The notes beneath the pieces were generated by a model. That model worked only from the letters and a program-made list of their open reading frames with translations. It made no database searches and was not told where the DNA came from. A program made the translations under genes and the position numbers. Of a DNA stretch of 28,404 bases, positions 27,709-28,404 are shown piece by piece. Source of the DNA: a virus; the IMG/VR virus record IMGVR_UViG_3300031721_000034, positions 1 through 28,404 of that record, one strand, 5' to 3'. Position 1 is the stretch's first letter. Each line of letters starts with the position of its first letter.

Positions 27709-28404
27709 TATGCGAAATCTATAACGCCACGAACAATTGCTTCTTGTCTTAGGACTTTTCTTCCAAAAACATGCAATCCTCGAATAACGTCAGAGAATGA
27801 TTCAGTTGAACGTACCACTTCAGTCTTAGCGATGTGAGACGCTGTAGCCATAGCTGAGATGTGACCTGCAAGAACAACATTCTCAGAAGCGTCTACAGCT
27901 AGTGTAGCTGAGCCATCTGTTAATGTTACTTGGTCAGTTCCACCTGTACTATTTAAAGCTGTAGACTTATAACATCTAAAGCCTGCTAAAGTACCAACTA
28001 TTGCAAGACCATTTCTCAAAGGAGAAGTGCCATCGCCTGTGATATTTATTTCAGAAATTTTATTTCCAGCTTGGAAAGCTTTCTGATAGAATATCGGAGG
28101 AGCAACAAACCACCTGTTCTCTTCTGGAACAGATTGGTCATCGAGGAGTCTAGCCATCGCAAGCATCATATTGATACCATTGTCGTCTGTCTCAACATTG
28201 ATAGGAGCATTAGCTGTTCCTATATCACCAGCTGCAGCAGTAACTGTTAAAGTTGTCCCTGCCACTGCAGAAGCTCCAATACCAGCAGCATCAGACATAT
28301 TCTGAAGAATGTTGGCATCAAATTTTCTCTTTAAAGAATAAGCACCTGAAGAAGTTGCTAACGCTTCAAAGTTGACATGTGAATGTCTCTCTTCGATGTC
28401 ATCT
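27708..28404 (-). CDS. major capsid protein (N-terminal part outside window)
   Basis: The frame is open from the window edge (first full codon ends at 28403) to TAA at 27708-27710, giving 231 residues of the C-terminal part. A Met at 28298 is internal: the upstream codons read on as EERHSHVNFEALATSSGAYS, then LKRKFDANILQN, which is coding. The visible part contains NRWFVAPPIFYQKAF, ISEINITGDGTSPLRNGLAI and FRCYKSTALN, then ASHIAKTEVVRSTESFSDVI and a C-terminal LRQEAIVRGVIDFA. The pattern of P22/T7-type (HK97-fold) capsid proteins is Trp-Phe-Val-x-Pro-Pro, a Gly-rich beta turn, and an end with VIRGLHVFGRKVLR. Position before the decoration gene and tail genes supports this. It forms the icosahedral shell. 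Fold is inferred. Confidence 0.82.
   Translation of the reverse strand, partial: DDIEERHSHVNFEALATSSGAYSLKRKFDANILQNMSDAAGIGASAVAGTTLTVTAAAGDIGTANAPINVETDDNGINMMLAMARLLDDQSVPEENRWFVAPPIFYQKAFQAGNKISEINITGDGTSPLRNGLAIVGTLAGFRCYKSTALNSTGGTDQVTLTDGSATLAVDASENVVLAGHISAMATASHIAKTEVVRSTESFSDVIRGLHVFGRKVLRQEAIVRGVIDFA

Noticed and set aside
28192-28298. Start of a 196-aa protein at the Met encoded at 28298
   Set aside because: The frame continues without stop to the window edge with a capsid-like sequence, so this Met is internal and the gene is truncated by the window.

Overview
The window is part of a lytic, T7-like (podovirus-type) tailed phage genome. It is AT-rich and very compact. Its content points to a marine phage of the kind that infects alphaproteobacteria such as SAR11, SAR116 or Roseobacter: a monomeric B12-dependent ribonucleotide reductase, T7 endonuclease I, a DUF3310 protein, a GTA-type three-TM holin, a T4-type lysozyme, and many small basic or Cys-rich proteins. 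The host and genus are inference. I see no integrase, terminase, tRNA or CRISPR here.

Layout. Positions 1-3661 (+ strand) are the end of a DNA-metabolism operon: endonuclease I (5' end cut off by the window), an acidic unknown protein, DUF3310, class II RNR, a second PD-(D/E)XK-like protein, a small unknown and a one-TM microprotein. This meets the late operon tail to tail at about 3645-3661, where a short hairpin with a T run (3587-3610) could end + strand transcription.

Everything from 28404 down to 3645 is on the - strand and is the structural and lysis block. In transcription order it holds: the major capsid protein (N-terminus outside the window) and a probable decoration protein; a hairpin; a string of tiny genes with a holin and a lysozyme; a four-gene Cys-containing cassette (36, 60, 246 and 35 aa); a sigma70-like promoter; a 71-aa protein; the tail adaptor (T7 gp11 type, with an inserted jelly-roll-like domain); the tail nozzle/hub; a long modular fibre; a receptor-binding block of three C1q-like proteins and one jelly-roll protein, interleaved with small partner proteins; a frameshifted small membrane gene; a set of presumed internal/ejection proteins (445, 129, 169, 963 and 1686 aa); and a Met/Gly-rich EF-hand-like protein.

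Nearly all neighbouring genes touch or overlap (TAATG, ATGA, GTGA), so most are probably translationally coupled. Five intact genes are 35-58 codons long and easy to miss (3536-3661, 24102-24209, 25133-25243, 25728-25904, 25910-26080), plus one more at 26795-26902, and one is broken by a single-base frame change (14197-14375). The left block supplies dNTPs and degrades or resolves DNA. The right block builds the capsid, tail, ejection proteins and adsorption apparatus, and lyses the host. The most unusual parts are the Cys-rich cassette beside the lysozyme, the triple C1q receptor-binding array, and the promoter with a palindrome inside the late operon.
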